The position numbers and the translations under genes are program-made. 64,000 nt of DNA, from assembly GCA_050084985.1 (NCBI GenBank), contig JBITNC010000001.1, forward strand, positions 45,384,001-45,448,000. Direction: 5' to 3'. This DNA comes from Nageia nagi (taxonomy: Eukaryota > Pinophyta). The stretch's first letter is position 1, and the number at the start of each line of letters is the position of its first letter. Shown here piece after piece: positions 1-12,823 of the stretch. The notes under the pieces were generated by a model that was not told where the DNA came from, made no database searches, and was given only the letters and a program-made list of their open reading frames with translations.

Positions 1-1561
1 GCCATCATAGTGTTTGAACTCATTCTGGAAAGAAATATAGATTTTGGAGCTTATTTCTGGAGCTACATCTTTATTATAGAGCTTTCATAGTTTTTGGAGC
101 TATGTTACTATTATGGAGCTCAGCCATCATCATTATTTTAGAGCTACATCTTTATTTTAGATCCCAACCATCATTCTAGAGTATACTTTTTGGATCTTAC
201 TTAATACTCATGCCTTAGTCATTTCTAGAGCTTTGAACAGGAGCAAATATGCATCGAGGACAATACTAGTATATCTACTAGAAATGATCCAAAGAGAGTT
301 AAGGTACCAAATTTGGATATATGTTACTTAATATTAAAGAGAATACATGAACCAAATTTTAGGAAAAATGGAAAAGTATTTTTAAATTTATAAGGCCCCA
401 AAAATGATAGTTTCACGCTTTTTGGATGCTAAAAAATATAATGAAAAATCTATATCTTGGGAGTGATTCCTAAAGAGTTAAAAGGTTAAAATTTGGACTA
501 GATGTAGTTTATATAATCAAGAACACATGGATACAATTTGGTAGTCATTAGAGTTACAAGGCATAGATTATGAGAACTCAAAGAGGGCATCTAGGCATGT
601 TTTAACTACTAGATAGAAACTAGGAAAAAAATAATTATACCCAAAATTTTAAATAAAACTTTACCAAATGGATTTTGGGGAAATATGCATGAATTTTAAG
701 TATTTGAGAATATGTAGAAGAGGATTTGCATGAGAAAAACTACCATTAATAGAAGAATCCAAGTTGTTATATGCATAATTAAAAAAAACTAAAAATAATA
801 AAGCAAAAGTAGTTAACTATAGTACAAAAGTAGAAGAGTGAATTGAAAGAGGTAATGCATGAAAGTTTATTTTAGTTAACTAAGTGTGAAGAGAAAAACA
901 CTTATCATGCAAAAATAGAATGTTATTAAAAATAAAAGAAAGTAAAAAATAGAAAGAAAAGCATGCATGGAAAAATAACAAGTACTGCAAAACATAAAAG
1001 AGGGACTATTGCATGAATTAGTGTGTTGAGAGTTGTTGCAATGTATGTGATGTTTTTGTGAGTGGAGGAAGAGATAAGAGTGGTAGGAGATGGAGCAATA
1101 GAAAAGAAATCAGAAAGAGGTTGAACCATTTAGGGTTCTAAAATGCCAAAGGCATGCAATATGTCATAATCTTTTTATGTAGAAAACAAGTTGGTGCTTG
1201 AATAGGAGTTGGATCTCCTTACAGTGGATGTTGTAGTATTGAGGGTTAGTTGGTGCTATAAAATTTATAATACCAACCATTTTAATACTAGATTTGATTA
1301 AGATATTAAGCAGTTCATTGGCATAATGATTTTTCCTCATTAGGTTTCCATTATAAATTCTATGTTGTGTGTTGTTGGCTTATGTGATTGCCTTTTGTAG
1401 TTTCAATAGATAGCTTTCAAGTGTTTTTGTGATAAAGAAAAGTAAAAGTTTAAATATATCTATTCACCCCCCTTCTCAGTTTTGCTTCTAGAATAACATG
1501 ATCCTTCTTGGAAAAGTTATTCTTTTTTATTGATCTATGATGGTAGTGTTAATGCTTCCTT
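1..1561. other. AT-rich non-coding flank left of Copia-1
   Basis: I see no supportable gene here. The first 235 bases repeat short GGAGCT-containing phrases: GAGCTACATCTTTATT occurs near 60 and again near 142, the look of a decayed short tandem array. A C-rich stretch near 1467-1482 (ATTCACCCCCC) resembles the end of some plant Copia LTRs, but nothing beside it confirms that. The one open frame, 926-1129 on the minus strand, is low-complexity and hydrophobic and looks fortuitous. Confidence 0.6.
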
Positions 1562-2097
1562 TGAAAGATCCTACACTCAAGATCACCTTGGAGTGTTCTA
1601 ATACTTCTAAGTAACAACTCAAGAATGCTCTCAATAACTCAATCACACACAAGTGAGATAAACATGTATAGTTGTTCCTCTCTTATCAAGAGAGTACTTC
1701 ACTCTAAGCTAAATTCTATTACTTCTCAAAATACAAGACTCTCTTACAATTATATAATATGATTCTCTCATCCTATCCTTATTCACATTAAAAGCATCAT
1801 AATGCTTCAAACTAGAGTGAAGAATGCTTGAGAAGAGGTCTCAATATATAGGAAATAATCCACTTTGGTTCACCCTTTTACCTAGGGGAATGCCATTATC
1901 CCAAGGATAAGGATAGTCACATGTGGGACAAGTTTCATTATTTAATTCACTAAATACTTAAAAGGTATTTAGGAAAATATTTAATATGTAATGGATTAAA
2001 TAGAGAATTACATAAGGAATAATGAGAAGAAATATTATTCTTTAGATACCTTTATAAAGAATAATTTATACAATAGAGCATTATATTAGTTCTAACA
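1562..2097 (-). repeat. 3' LTR of Copia-1
   Basis: On the minus strand this 536-bp LTR starts TGTTAGAAC at 2097 and ends CTTTCA at 1562. It matches the LTR at 22200-22731 along its whole length, with many substitutions, so the pair is old. The last 100 bases (AACACTCCAAGGTGATCTTG and neighbours) also match the ends of the Copia-2 LTRs, showing the two elements are relatives. No 5-bp target duplication is recognisable between 1557-1561 and the bases after 22731. Confidence 0.85.
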
Positions 2098-2107
2098 TTC
2101 CCCTTTA
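2098..2107 (-). other. Polypurine tract of Copia-1
   Basis: Read on the minus strand, TAAAGGGGAA lies directly against the TGTTAG start of the 3' LTR. This is the expected place and composition for the primer of plus-strand DNA synthesis. Confidence 0.7.
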
Positions 2108-2599
2108 GTGCAATATTTGGGTAGAAAGAAGAGAGGATAAAAAGAGTGTAAGAGAGTTTTCTTCCATAAGAAATATAATTAGAGATGAGAACTTAACATC
2201 TTAAGAAGTAATACAATCTAACCAAGGCTCAAATATATAAATAATTAAATAAATAGTTTATAATACATAAATCCTTAACCATAAATGGTTTTAATGTATA
2301 AGTAGTATTCATTCAACAATATGTTGATATGATGAATCTCCATAAGCTTGCATACCTGAAGTAAGTAACCTAAAGTCTCTACAAGAAACTTGTAAGCTAT
2401 AAGCAACTCATAAATAAGATAAGTTAGATTCATCATATATACATTCATAACTATATATTATCTATAAATTGATCAAATGGTTCACTACAAATCATCACAA
2501 AGATGCTAAGCATGGAGGACTAAGCATAAAAAAATGCACATACAAGATCAACACTATACAACAAAAAATCCTCCTAGGGGTGAAGGTGATGTCATAAAA

Positions 2600-5500
2600 A
2601 TGAATTCATCAATAATTGAAACTTCACTCCACCTTGAAGGAAACTTCACCAACCTAATAGACACCCATCTAAAACTTTTAAATCAATAGAGTTCAAGTTT
2701 GATGGACAATATTGAAACTGCAAAGTCCCATTTAGAACTTTCTCCTTAATAAAATATTCTTGGATTTCAACACACTTTATTCTTTGATGGTAAATAAGAT
2801 TCTTAGCTAAAGAAATAACTGATTGATTATCTACGAAAATGTGAGTAACACATAACTATTCAAACCTAATTTATTTCATAATATTCTTCAACCAAATAAC
2901 ATCCTGGGCTATAACTATCATAGCTCTATAGTCTACCTCTATAATGGATAGAGTGACAATAGGATGCTTCTTGGAAGACCAAGAGATGACACTTAAACCA
3001 ATGTTGAATACATTGGTTGAAGTGGATTTCCTATCATCTTTATTGCCTCCATAGTTAAAATCTAAGAATCTTGAAAGAACAAAGAAAGGTAACTTGGTAT
3101 ATTTGATAGCAAGATCCTTAGTGATCGTAATATACTTCAAGATCTTGTTAGTTGTAAAGATATGCTCAACATAATATTTTTGCATAAACCTTACCATCAT
3201 ATTAATTACATAATAAATATCTGATCAAGAGATAGTTAGATAAATAATATTGCCAATAAGTTGCTTGTATGTTGTAGCATCTTCCAGCTAAGAGTTAGAT
3301 ATGATCTCAAACTTGATTCTAGAAGATACTGGGATATCCAAAGATTTGCATTCTTTCATTCCAAACTTCTGTACAATATATAATATGTATTTGGATTGAC
3401 TAAGGCAAGTACGATCCTTATATTGATCACTTTCATACCAAGGTAGTAATGTAAGAGACCAAGATCAATCATATCATATTCTAACGTAAATTTGGATATG
3501 CACTCATTGATGATAACTATATTATTCTATATGATCAAAAGATCATATACATAGAAAATAATCAAGACTAAACATTTACCTTCATTGAGCACATAGAGAT
3601 TCGAATCTATGTAGCACTAGAAGAACCTAATAGTTTCAAAGTATCCTAAAATCTTTTCATAGCAAGCTTTTGGTGCTTGCTTAACTCCATATAAGGACTT
3701 CTTTGGCTTGCACACATGTGATTCTTTTTCAAGAACAACAAACCCCTTAGGCTAACTCATGTATATCTCAACATCTAAGTCACCATTGATAAAAGTACTA
3801 TTCACATTAAGTTGGAATATCTTTCAACCTTGAGCTACTGAAAGGGCAAGGATAAGTCTGACTGTAGACATTTTTGTAATTAGAGCAAAGGTTTTCTCAT
3901 AATCAACTCCATATTTTTGAGAAAAACCTTTAGCCACCAACCTTATCTTATATTTCTCAATCTCACCTTTTGAGTTGAACTTTATCTTGTAAAACCATTA
4001 ATTTCCAATTAAATTCTTTGAATTTGGATATAGAACCAAGTTCTATTTTTCATAAGAGCCTCATATTCCAACTTCACAACATCCATACAACAAGAATATT
4101 TAGAAGCCTCCTTAAAGTTTGAAGGTTCATTTTGGCCTTCAATTTTAGCAACAAGAGACTTATGAAATATCATACTTGTTATTATCCTTTGCGTTGGAGA
4201 ATTTTGCTCTCATGGTGACTTATCTAAATTGTGATCCAACCACTTAGGCAATTCTTAAGGATATTCAAGGACTTATTTTGTAGAAGAATCACTAAGATAT
4301 TCATTGAACTTCACATCCCTTGAAATAAATACTACCTTTGAAGAAGGAGAGTAGAGCCTATACCCTCTATGTTGACTATCATAACCTAAAAAGATGCATT
4401 TTTTTGATTTACCATCTAACTTATTTCTCTTATATGAAATTATAAAAAAAAAGATTTATAACCAAAAACCCTTATGTGAGAGATTTTAGGTTTCTTTCCT
4501 ATCCATGTCTCATAAGAAGTTTTTTCTTCAACTACTTTTGCGAGACACTTATTCAAGGTGTAGATATATGTGCTTACTATTTCACCCCATAAAAAATTAG
4601 AAGATTTTTCAACATACATCTATCCATCTCCATTATGGTCATATTATTCCTTTTTACAACACCATTTTGTTGTGGGGTATAAGGGATCACGAATTTTATT
4701 TTGATTCCATGCCTTGCACAAAAGTCATTGAACTCATTGCTAATATATTCACACCCATTATCTAATCTTAGCATCTTGATTCTTATATTGGTTTGATTTT
4801 CAACTAAATCCTTAAACTCTTTGAACATCTCAAAGGTTTGATCTTTATGCTCAAATACATAATCAAAAGTTATTCTACTAAAGCCATCTATGAAGTAAAA
4901 ACATAATATGCTCGTCTAAGTGATTTGGCTTTACATGGATGCATCAAATATGAATGAATCAATTGGAGAATTTGAGTTTCCCTTATTTCTTTATCCTTCT
5001 CAAACTTTTTCCTTTTCATTTTCCCTAAGATGTAACTCTCAAAAAGACCAATGGTAGGTGAGATTGAAGGCATTCCTTCCATAAGATTTTAATTTTTCAT
5101 GAGTTGAATGCTTTTGTGATTAATATTACCTAACCTTTGATACCAAAGGTTTTTTTTTAGAGCAAACTTTTATAGCTAGACACATTTTTGTAGGCTCTTG
5201 ATCAACTATGTTAGAGATCATTTTTGAGAGAAACCCTTCTTTATACTCCAAAAGTTAGAGGTAAACTCAAAGGAATATCCTTTTCTTGCCACTTGAATGA
5301 GTGAAAGTAGATTCATTCTCAACTTAGGTACATAAAGCACACTCTCAATCACTTTACGATGTATAAAAGTGCTTCCAATCCCATGAACTTCAAGCACAAA
5401 GTTGTCACTAATCACTACCCCATCCTTCTTGTATTTGTGAAAATTTTGAAACTTATATTTTCAAAACACATATAATTAGTGCACCCTGTTTCTACTATCC

Positions 5501-5726
5501 AATCATTTGAAAAGAGTGAGATATGGAGTAAAGGCCATAAACATAAACACTTTTATTATTTTTCTTTCCTTTGTTTGACTTCACTTTCCCTTTCATCTTT
5601 TCCTCTTTCTTTTTCTTGAAGTAATGAGACTCTTTGTGGCCATAAAAACCACACAAGTTACAATTCTCATCAAACTTAGCCTTGCCATTAGAATTATTTG
5701 ATTTTTCATTGCTCTTATGATGTTTG
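2600..5726 (-). pseudogene. Copia-1 gag-pol, carboxy-terminal part, degenerate
   Basis: Remnant of a Copia polyprotein in broken frames. RNase H lies at about 2871-3200 (KSTSTNVFNIG and WSSKKHPIVTLS motifs), reverse transcriptase at about 3400-4050, and integrase at about 4340-4870 with LRLDNGCEY and PYTPQQNGV. The GAG-pre-integrase and protease region spans about 4900-5500, and a CCHC zinc knuckle lies near 5640-5690. The protease Asp-Ser-Gly triad reads Glu-Thr-Gly near 5490. The catalytic integrase glutamate is replaced by lysine (AAA at 4652-4654). Stops and frameshifts are spread throughout, so no functional protein is expected. Confidence 0.85.
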
Positions 5727-6196
5727 TGTTAGAATTCCTAATGCATTATTGCTTGGTATCTAAAAAAGGTATCTTACTTAATTAATCTAAATACTAAAAG
5801 TATTTATAAATACCTTTTTAGTATTTAAGAATTAAACAAATGGAACTTGACCATCTGTATCTCATGTAAACGTTGGGTAAAAGGTGAGTTAAGATGAGGT
5901 TATCTCCTATAAATAGATGGCTTGGCCTTGTTGTTACACACACTTTGAATAGAGCAAAGTTATGCTCCTTCTTTATAGGTTGACAGGATGAGAGAGGTTG
6001 TAAGAATTGTAAGAACTATATTTGAGAAGTAAAGATCTTAAGTTAAAGTAGAGTACTCTCACCTTGAGAGGAACCATTATACATGATTGTCTCTCACTTG
6101 TGTGTGATTGAGTGATTGTCTCTTGAATTTTTGTTTAGAAGTTGAAGAACACTTTAAGGTGATCTTGGGTGTAGGAGGATTCATTCATCTCTTTCA
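5727..6196 (+). repeat. 5' LTR of Copia-2
   Basis: A 470-bp LTR from TGTTAGAATT to CTCTTTCA, followed two bases later by a primer-binding site. It contains a TATA box (TATAAATAG, 5908-5916), the probable core promoter. Its last 150 bp are close to the LTR tail at 18190-18291 and to the Copia-1 LTRs read on the opposite strand. Confidence 0.85.
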
Positions 6197-6198
6197 AT

Positions 6199-6211
6199 TG
6201 GTAATATAGCC
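6199..6211 (+). promoter_or_regulatory. Primer-binding site of Copia-2
   Basis: TGGTAATATAGCC lies just after the LTR. It resembles the TGGTATTAGAGC site of Copia-6 and the plant initiator-methionine tRNA complement usual for Copia elements, with a few changes. The Copia-1 site (TGGTAGCATAGCC on the minus strand near 22197) shares the same variant form. Confidence 0.6.
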
Positions 6212-8312
6212 TACTTGAAGGCTCTTCCTACTTCTTCAAACTTGTAAGGTAAAATCATATTGAGGTATAATTTTCTCACTCTCTTCATCTCATTTTGAAG
6301 CTATTTTATTTAGCTTTTTTTATTCTTACACATGAGCTTATATATGATTTAAATTAAATCCTTGAAGTAAGAATAACATAAGAGTAAGAACAATTTTGTT
6401 TATTGGTATGACAATATATTATTGTTATACATTTTTTTACTTAGTTGCAAATTTTTGTGAAAGTTTGCTTTCATATTATTGGTATGCAATCCCTTTTTTA
6501 CTAACATTATTTTGTTAGTTGCAAATTTGAATACATTTGCTTAAAGATATAGCAATAATGTGTTGAAATATTTATCATGAAGTTGTTATAGTTTAAATTT
6601 GTAATTTGTTTTAGAAATATTAAAAAATTTACCATTTTTTTTACACTAATTTTTTTGTGTAAAAATGTTAAAAAGAATTGTAAATTCCTTTTTAATCTTT
6701 ACAACTTGTTACAAATGTGTTATATACATTTTTTTATCAATGCATAAAAAAAAGGAAGGAGAAGTTTTTTTTATTGCAATACATGTATATTTTTACTGTT
6801 TGAAATTATAGTAAAAAACGGAAGCATATAAATAACATTTTTTTAATTTAAAATATAAGACTTTTTATTTTATTACAAAAATAAATAAAACAAATCAAAT
6901 ATTAAATACAAAATTAAGGTATGCAAATTGTAAAAATTGCATTATATATATTAAAAAATTTAATAATTTTTTTAAAAAAGAGAGAAGGGGTCAACTTGGA
7001 CTGGCATCCCACCACCAGGGACAACGCGGCCCCCTTCCAACCCCGCCAACAGTCTGCGTGACCTCCATTCCAGCAGTCTGCGACTACCTTTGCCAGCAAT
7101 CTTCTGACTCGTGCCATCATGGGTGCTCTAGAAAATAGTGTGGACAGCACCGCCCGTCTGCTAAGAGCTCCCCACGCTTGTATGGCTCTCGTTGCCCACA
7201 ACTAAAGCACCACCGTTTGGCTCCCTCCACCCATAGATGAAGCACCGCCCATCTGCTCACGCTGCCTGCTGTTAAAATGCATCATCGCCCATTGTGGCTC
7301 TAAAACCTCCGCCTGTTGTTGAAAAGTACCGCCACTCTTAGTGGATCTAAAATCTCCACCCGCTGTTGAAATGCACCACCGCCCATCATGGATTTGTACA
7401 AATATTTTTTCTTCTCTTGTTCTAACCTTTTTTTTTTGAAATGAAAATAAAAAGTGTTATTTATGATGTCTTCTAAGCATAGGAAAGTAAGGAGCCCTAT
7501 TTCAAAAATAGAGATAATTGAGAAGAAAAAGAACAAGATTTAAAAGAAAGCAAAGAAGAAAGAATATGAAGACAAAATTTTAAAGTGGTCAATTATTGTA
7601 AGACAAAGGAATGAAGTCATAACGTGCATGCTTCACTTTCAAACTCACTACATAGTGGACTTTAATGCTTTTATGGCTGAAGAAATAACTCTTTCCCTTG
7701 ATTTAAGTCTTCCCTAAGCAAGCTTGAGTTAAATTAACCTTTCTTTTATGCTAATTTGCTAAGACGTGTTGATATTGTGCATATTGTAAAGCTCCAAAAT
7801 TAAAGAAACTACTAACCCTATCGTTGTGTGTAGTTGTCCTTCTTGTTTGTGATTAAACAATCAATAAATGCTCAAATTAAGTTAAGTTAATGGTAATATG
7901 TACACTAAATTCAAATACTAACCATAAACACTAACTTTATTTGTAGATTAGAACTTACTAACCTTCAAACTACTTAAGATTAAACAAAGTGCACTAATAT
8001 GATTTACAATCTTGTGACACTAACTTACAACTTACTAATTATAAATTAATAACCTAAACAAAGTTACTAATCTACAACTTGTCATTTTTTTTTTTAATTT
8101 ATACAAATTTGTTCTAGTTTCTTTCAATTACAATAATATTAAATAAGATTAGTTTATATTGGTTGGTTACTTGTAATTGTTATGATAATTGGTTAAATGC
8201 TTTATGGTTAGTTAAAGTTACATGATTTTGCCACTTGCAATTGTAATTATGGTTGAAAAATTGTATGTTGTTGCTTCTTGTACTTTAATCAATTAACCTT
8301 TTTTTTGTAGAA
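6212..8312 (+). other. Copia-2 leader with GC-rich insert
   Basis: A 2.1-kb stretch between the primer-binding site and gag. It is mostly AT-rich, but about 6990-7390 is strikingly GC-rich and built from imperfect repeats around GCACCACCGCCCAT and GGATCTAAAATCTCCACC with a period near 50-60 bp. I do not recognise the source of this insert; its composition suggests foreign genic sequence. The conserved small frame at 7466-7717 lies downstream. A long leader before gag is also present in Copia-1 and Copia-6. Confidence 0.65.
7466..7717 (+). pseudogene. Leader small ORF, copy 1
   Basis: Reads MSSKHRKVR from the ATG at 7466 and ends ...SLP-stop at 7717: 83 codons with a single internal stop (codon 26). 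The amino half is strongly basic (Lys/Arg runs) and the second half carries SIIV and FMAEE. Copies at 17601-17858 and at 19978-19739 (minus) share the start, reading frame and SIIV/FMA motifs; the minus-strand copy also shares the stop position. I know no family for it. It could be a lost accessory gene of this Copia lineage or an upstream ORF. Confidence 0.5.
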
Positions 8313-11300
8313 ATGAGAGATTCCTTTGCACTTGAGCACATCCTTGATGGTTCCAACTATAGTATTTGGGAACCAAGGATGAAAGCAAAATTTTAAGCAC
8401 ACAAGTTTTGGCAAACCATGAGTGAGAATCAAATCACCTCAATAGAAGCTAAAGCACTAGAGGTCTATAATAACAAGAATGAGTTGGAAACTTTTATGAT
8501 CTTTAGGGTAGTTTTAGATGAAGTTCTTCTCATGATAATGACCTCAACATCTACCAAAAAGGCTTGGGATAGGCTTAACAAGATCTAACTTGGCTCTTTA
8601 TTTTCAAGGAGGTTCACCATCCTTTAAAAACATTTGTAATCTCATTAAGAGGATGATGAAGGTGTAGTAATGTACTTGAATAAAATAATTTATCTAGTAA
8701 TGTACTTGAATAAAATAATTTATCTAAGGACTCAACTTGTGAGTTGTGGGAGTAATTATATCAATGATGAATTCATAGTGTTCATCATCTTACAAAGCCT
8801 TTCAACTAGGTTTAGTCACTTTGTGACTTTGATTGATATTAAGCTTAATGATGAAGAGAAAATATTTTTTTGAGAATCTTTCTAGACTCCTCTTGAAGCA
8901 TGAAGAGACCATCAATAAGAAAATGTTGATTTCTTCTCCAAAGGATCAAAATGTTGCTTTAGGTGTAACTAAGTTGACTCACTACAAGAAGAAGTTCAAA
9001 AATCATAAAAATACCCCTCATGGTCATCCTAGGAGAAATGCAAAGACGTATGACAACAACCATCATGATCATAAAGTTAATTTAAACAAACCTCATAGGC
9101 TTAAAAAAAGTTTGATGGAAATTATAACTTTTGTGGCATCTATGGTCATAAATAGAACTACTGTTTCAAGAAAAAGAGGCAAAAAAATGGTAAAGGCAAA
9201 GATAAGGTGCTTATGTTTATGTTCTTTATTCCAAGTCTCATACTTTTTCAAATAATTAGGTTGTGGATTCGGGTTGCACTAATCATATGAGCTTTGAAAG
9301 AAATAAGTTTGGAAACCTTCACAAACACAGGAAGAATGAGGTAGTTATAGGAGATAACTCTACATTAGAAGTTAAGGAATTGGAAGCATTTTGATGCATG
9401 GGAAGGTGATTGAAAATTTGCTTTTGTGCCTAAGTTAGGGATGGATCTTTTATCAGTTATTCAAATTGCAAGAAAGGTATATACCTTTGAATTCAATTCA
9501 AACCCTTGAAGTTTAAGGAAAGGGTTTACCACCTTGATAAAGGGATCAGTTAGGAATGACCTTTATGTAGTTGACCAAGTGCCTACTAAGTTGTGACTTG
9601 CCTCAAATGTTTTATCTAAAGGAAACCTTTTGCATCAACATTTAGGTCACCTAAACCAAAAGAGTATTCAACTCATGAAGGATCAAGATCTTGTGAAAGG
9701 ATTTCCTCCTATTTCACCTTCCATTAGCCTTTGTGAAAATTACATCTTAGGGAAGATGAAAAGGAAAAAATTTTAGAAGGAAAAGGTAACTAGGGCATTT
9801 CATCCTCTCCAAATAAAACACTCAGATTTGATGGGTCCTTTTCAAACTAAGTCATTTGGAGGAGCATCTTATGTCCTTACTTTTATTGATGATTTTAGGA
9901 AGATAACTTTTGGGTATTCACTAGAGTATAAAGATCAAACCTTTGATATGTTCAAGGAGTTCATGGCCTTAGTTAAAAATCAAACCAATTTGAAAATCAA
10001 TATGCTAAGGTTGGATAATGGGTATGAATATGTAAGCAATGAACTCAATGATTTTTATGCAAAGCATGGGTTCTAAAGGTAATTTACTATCCCTTATACT
10101 CTGCAATAGAATGGTGTTATAGAAAGAAAGAATAGGACTATAATAGATATGGCTACATGCATGATGGGTAATCTTTCTAAGTTTTTATGAGGAGAAGCTA
10201 TGAGCACTGCTATCTACACCTTGAATAGGTTCGCCATAAAACTAGTATAAGGGAAAACACCATATGAGGTATGGACAAGAAAGAAACTTGATATCTCACA
10301 TCTAAGGGTCTTTGGATGTGAAGCTTTTTCCTTCATAGTTTTTGAGAAAAGGAAGAAGTTGGATAATAATTTAGAAAAGTGTATCTTTATGGGATATGAA
10401 AGTCAACATAGAGGGTATAGGCTTTACTCTACTTCAATAAAAGCAATTTTTGTTTTAAGAGATGTCAAATTCAATGAGGTTTCTAATAGTTCTTCTTCAA
10501 GTGAAGTATTTGAAGACTCTTCAAAAATTCCTAAGTAGTTGGATATTTCTTTTGATAAGTTACCTCAAAAGAAAAATTCTCCAACTCGAAGGATAATTAG
10601 AAGCATGACCTTGAATAAGTCTCTCCTTTCTAAAATCAACAATTATAATGAGACTCCAACATTTAAGGAGGCATCTAAACATGCTTGTTGGGTGGATGCC
10701 ATAAAGTTAGAATATGAATCATTTATGAAAAATGGAACTTGGAATTAAGTTTTAGATTCATCCTCAAGGAATGTAATGGAGAACAAATGGATCTATAAGA
10801 TCAAGTACAATTCAAAGGGTGAAATTGAGAAATATAAGGCAAAGTTGGTGGCTAAGGGTTTCGCTCAAAAGTATGAAGTTTGATTATGAGAAATTTTTTT
10901 TCATAGTAGCAAAGATGGCTATGGTTAGATTAATCCTTTCCCTTTTTGTAGTTCAATGTTGGAAGGTGCTTTAGCTTGATGTAAAGAGTGCTTTTTTCAA
11001 TGGTGACTTAGATGTTGAGATCTTCATGAGTAAGCTACAAGGGTTTATTGTGCAAGAAAAAGAGTCGTATGTGTGCAAGCTAAAGAAGTCTCTATATGGA
11101 CTTAAGAAAGCACCAAGAGCATGGTACAAGAATATTTTAGGGTATTTTGAGACTCTTTGGTTCTCTAAATGCTATGTAGATTTAGATCTTTATGTGTTTA
11201 ATGAAGGAAAAGACTTGATCTTAATTCTTTTCTATGTGGTTGATATTTTGATCATGAAGAATAATATGGTGATCATAAATGAGTGCATAATCAAACTTAA

Positions 11301-12032
11301 ATCAAAATTTTAGATGATTGATCTTGGTCTCTTGCACTACTACCTTGGTATGCAAGTGTATTAATGTAATGATTATGCCTACCTTAGTCCAAATATGTCT
11401 TAGATATTTTGCAAAAATTTGGAATGGAAGAGTGTAAGCTTATGGCTATTCTCGTTGCTCCTAGAATCAAGCTTGAGACTATCTCAAACTCTCAGTTGGC
11501 AAATGCTACAGAGTACAGGCAACTTATTGGTAGTCTTCTTTATTTAACTATCTTTAGGCCAAATATTACCTATGTAGTGAATCTGATAGCAAGGTTTATA
11601 CATAAGCCTTATGTTGAGCATCTTCATGCTTCTAAGAAGATTTTGAGGTATATTATAGGCACAAAGGATCTTTCCTTCAAGTTTACCAAGTTTCCTTCTT
11701 TTGTTCTCTTAGAGTTCTTTGATTCTCACTATATGGGTGATAGAGATGATAGAAAATCCACTTTTTCTTATGTGTTTAATATTGGATCAGATGATCTCTC
11801 TTGGTCTTAGAAGAAGAAGCCTATAGTAACTCTATCCACCATAGAAGCAAAATATAAAGCTTTGACTATTACAACCCAAGAAGCAATTTGGCTCAAACAT
11901 ATTATGAAAGAAATTGGGTATGAGAAGGTTGGCCCATCCTTAATATCTTCAGACAATTAGTTAACCATTACTTTGGCCAAGAACCCTATGTTCCATTAGA
12001 GAACAAAATACATTGCAATGTAAGCACATTTC
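8313..12032 (+). pseudogene. Copia-2 gag-pol, degenerate and 3'-truncated
   Basis: Starts MRDSFALEHILDGSNYSIWE, the amino-terminus typical of plant Copia Gag. It then runs through a Gag body (8400-9250), protease/GAG-pre-integrase (9260-9800), integrase (9828-10480, with LDNGYEY and the catalytic glutamate kept as ERKNRT), reverse transcriptase (10750-11400, SLYGLKKAPRAWY; the YVDD box reads YVVD) and RNase H (11500-12030). Many stops and frame changes interrupt it. It ends inside RNase H at 12032, where a Gypsy LTR begins. Two gag stops (8625 and 8637) are shared with Copia-6. Confidence 0.87.
8667..8726 (+). repeat. 30-bp tandem duplication in Copia-2 gag
   Basis: TGTACTTGAATAAAATAATT and flanking bases occur twice in a row, with copies starting at 8671 and 8701. 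The 30-bp unit keeps the frame and duplicates the residues MYLNKIIYLV. Copia-6 has a single copy here (YLNKII near 58828), so the duplication is specific to Copia-2. Confidence 0.85.
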
Positions 12033-12760
12033 TGTAGATGCCTAAAAATGATTTATTATTTATTTAATAAATCATATTTAGACTCATTAATTGATTAAAT
12101 ATCAATAATACATAAGTTAAGATAAAGTGCTATTATATTGCAATACCATGTGCTAGGCTAATGTAATATCATATACCATGGTTTATATTTTATATTATCT
12201 TGAATATTGAAAAGATTATTGTTATTGCTATATGTAAACTTTTACTCTTTTTTATTTCCTTACAGGTTATAAATACAGGAGGTGAAGGTTGACATCCCTA
12301 TCAGATATCTTTGATAGGTGGTTGTCCCAAACATTAAACTTATGATGTCTCTTGATGTCACCTATCTTGAAAAATTTGTTACTCTCTAAGATTTGTTATC
12401 TCTCCTTTGCATGTGACATGAATCATAAAGTTCCATGTAGCCAACAACATACTATTCCCATGCTGCTAATGACATGCATCAGTTAGATCGGGAGGTGCAA
12501 ATTTCAAGTAATGACTCATGGTACCATTCTAGCAAATATTCATTACAAGTTCATCTGAAGTTCAATCACAATCTTGTGAAGATCCATTGTTGTTTGACTT
12601 TGAGGATTATATACAAATTGGCTACTTGCCCCCTCTATATTAGGTTTATATGTTTCATGTATATTTGTTGTATATTTGATATAGAGAGCTTATCATTGTA
12701 TTCATAGATTATTTATTTATTTATATATTTATTCATTAATTACACATTTTTGGGTCTACA
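12033..12760 (+). repeat. 5' LTR of Gypsy-1
   Basis: A 728-bp LTR with long terminal inverted repeats: it begins TGTAGATGCCTAAAAATG and ends CATTTTTGGGTCTACA. A primer-binding-like sequence TTTGGTGAACCTGAC follows. The start closely resembles sequences at 28451 and 30520, so at least three Gypsy elements of one broad type lie in the window. No second copy of this LTR was found, so its 3' end has been lost. Confidence 0.75.
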
Positions 12761-12823
12761 TTTTGGTGAACCTGACATTCTTACACACTTAGGTCTTCAC
12801 CTAGGGAATCCTTCTGAAAAGTC

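Larger units (their letters stand above)
1562..5726 (-). mobile_element. Copia-1, 3' part (host element split by Copia-2)
   Basis: Minus-strand Ty1/copia retrotransposon. Going down in coordinate from 5726 it reads gag zinc knuckle, protease, integrase, reverse transcriptase, RNase H, 3' UTR, polypurine tract, 3' LTR. It stops abruptly at 5726, inside gag, where the LTR of the plus-strand Copia-2 begins. The missing gag amino-terminus, leader and 5' LTR lie at 18292-22731 in the same orientation. The two parts add to about 8.6 kb, matching the complete relative Copia-6 (8622 bp), so I infer one element interrupted by an insertion. Confidence 0.82.

Noticed and set aside
926-1129. A small membrane protein on the minus strand
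   Set aside because: Phe/Leu-rich translation of an AT-rich strand with no context, homologous copy or promoter.
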